Source: JAEXNA01 sp050486105 | GTDB taxonomy: Bacteria > Vulcanimicrobiota > Xenobia > Xenobiales > JADMJV01 | Assembly: GCA_050486105.1 (NCBI GenBank) | Contig: JBJHCR010000421.1 | Coordinates: 1 to 5,092 of the forward strand | Direction of reading: 5' to 3' | DNA length: 5,092 nucleotides | Part shown: positions 5,011 to 5,092 of the stretch, piece by piece | Numbering within the stretch: the first letter of the stretch is position 1 | Layout of the letters: each line of letters opens with the position of its first letter | Made by a program: the position numbers and the translations under genes | Notes under the pieces: model-generated | Databases searched by the model: none | Seen by the model: the letters and a program-made list of their open reading frames with translations, nothing else | What the model was told of the DNA's origin: nothing

Positions 5011-5092
5011 ACTCAATGCCCATGAATTAAGCGATCCTTTGGAGCTGAACAGCGTTTCGTAATATTGGTGGTAGCTCTTTGTCTGAGCTTCG
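5011..5092. other. Downstream flank without a recognisable gene
   Basis: The 82 nt after the kinase stop show no supported coding frame, no strong terminator hairpin with a T-tract and no RNA gene. Only a weak 5-bp stem (5073-5077 with 5085-5089) is visible. Confidence 0.5.

Noticed and set aside
5073..5089. Possible terminator hairpin AGCTC/GAGCT after the kinase gene.
   Set aside because: The stem is only 5 bp and no T-tract follows within the window.

Overview
The window is a compact bacterial signalling and motility-regulation region with moderately high GC. It holds seven genes and no RNA genes, mobile elements or CRISPR arrays that I can see. The gene content (a sigma-28/FlgM-type pair, a receiver family with a long insertion, a histidine kinase with an 'LHNVGN' H-box, and a RedB-like thiol protein) suggests a motile, Gram-negative-type environmental bacterium. 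Acidobacteriota, Myxococcota/Desulfobacterota or Planctomycetota-like lineages come to mind, but I cannot fix the phylum from this sequence alone.

Layout. At the left edge (1-575, minus strand) is the N-terminal part of a large response regulator that runs off the window. After a divergent spacer (576-721) comes a plus-strand pair overlapping by ATGA. The first gene is a short protein (722-1231) with a HisKA_3-like dimerisation/phosphorylation helix but no ATP-binding kinase domain. The second is a full NarL/LuxR-family response regulator (1228-1860). A perfect 15-bp inverted repeat lies inside the receiver coding sequence of that regulator.

Convergent to this pair, the minus strand carries three genes in transcription order. 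First is a membrane-anchored thioredoxin-like RedB-type protein (3456-2821). Next is a FliA/WhiG-type flagellar sigma factor starting at a TTG codon behind a strong Shine-Dalgarno sequence (2750-2028). Last is a very short FlgM-like anti-sigma factor starting at GTG only 4 nt after the sigma stop (2023-1787), whose 3' end overlaps the regulator gene on the other strand. On the plus strand, divergent from the RedB-like gene across 48 nt, is a 501-aa polytopic membrane histidine kinase (3505-5010). The last 82 nt show no gene.

How they may work together (inference). The membrane kinase, the RedB-like protein and the edge response regulator look like parts of one recurring sensory module, here split around the locus. 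The sigma/anti-sigma pair would control late flagellar or chemotaxis genes elsewhere. Its position behind the RedB-like gene raises the possibility that redox or membrane sensing and sigma-28 output are co-expressed. The kinase-less HisKA_3 protein, paired by translational overlap with a NarL-type regulator, is the most unusual gene architecture here.
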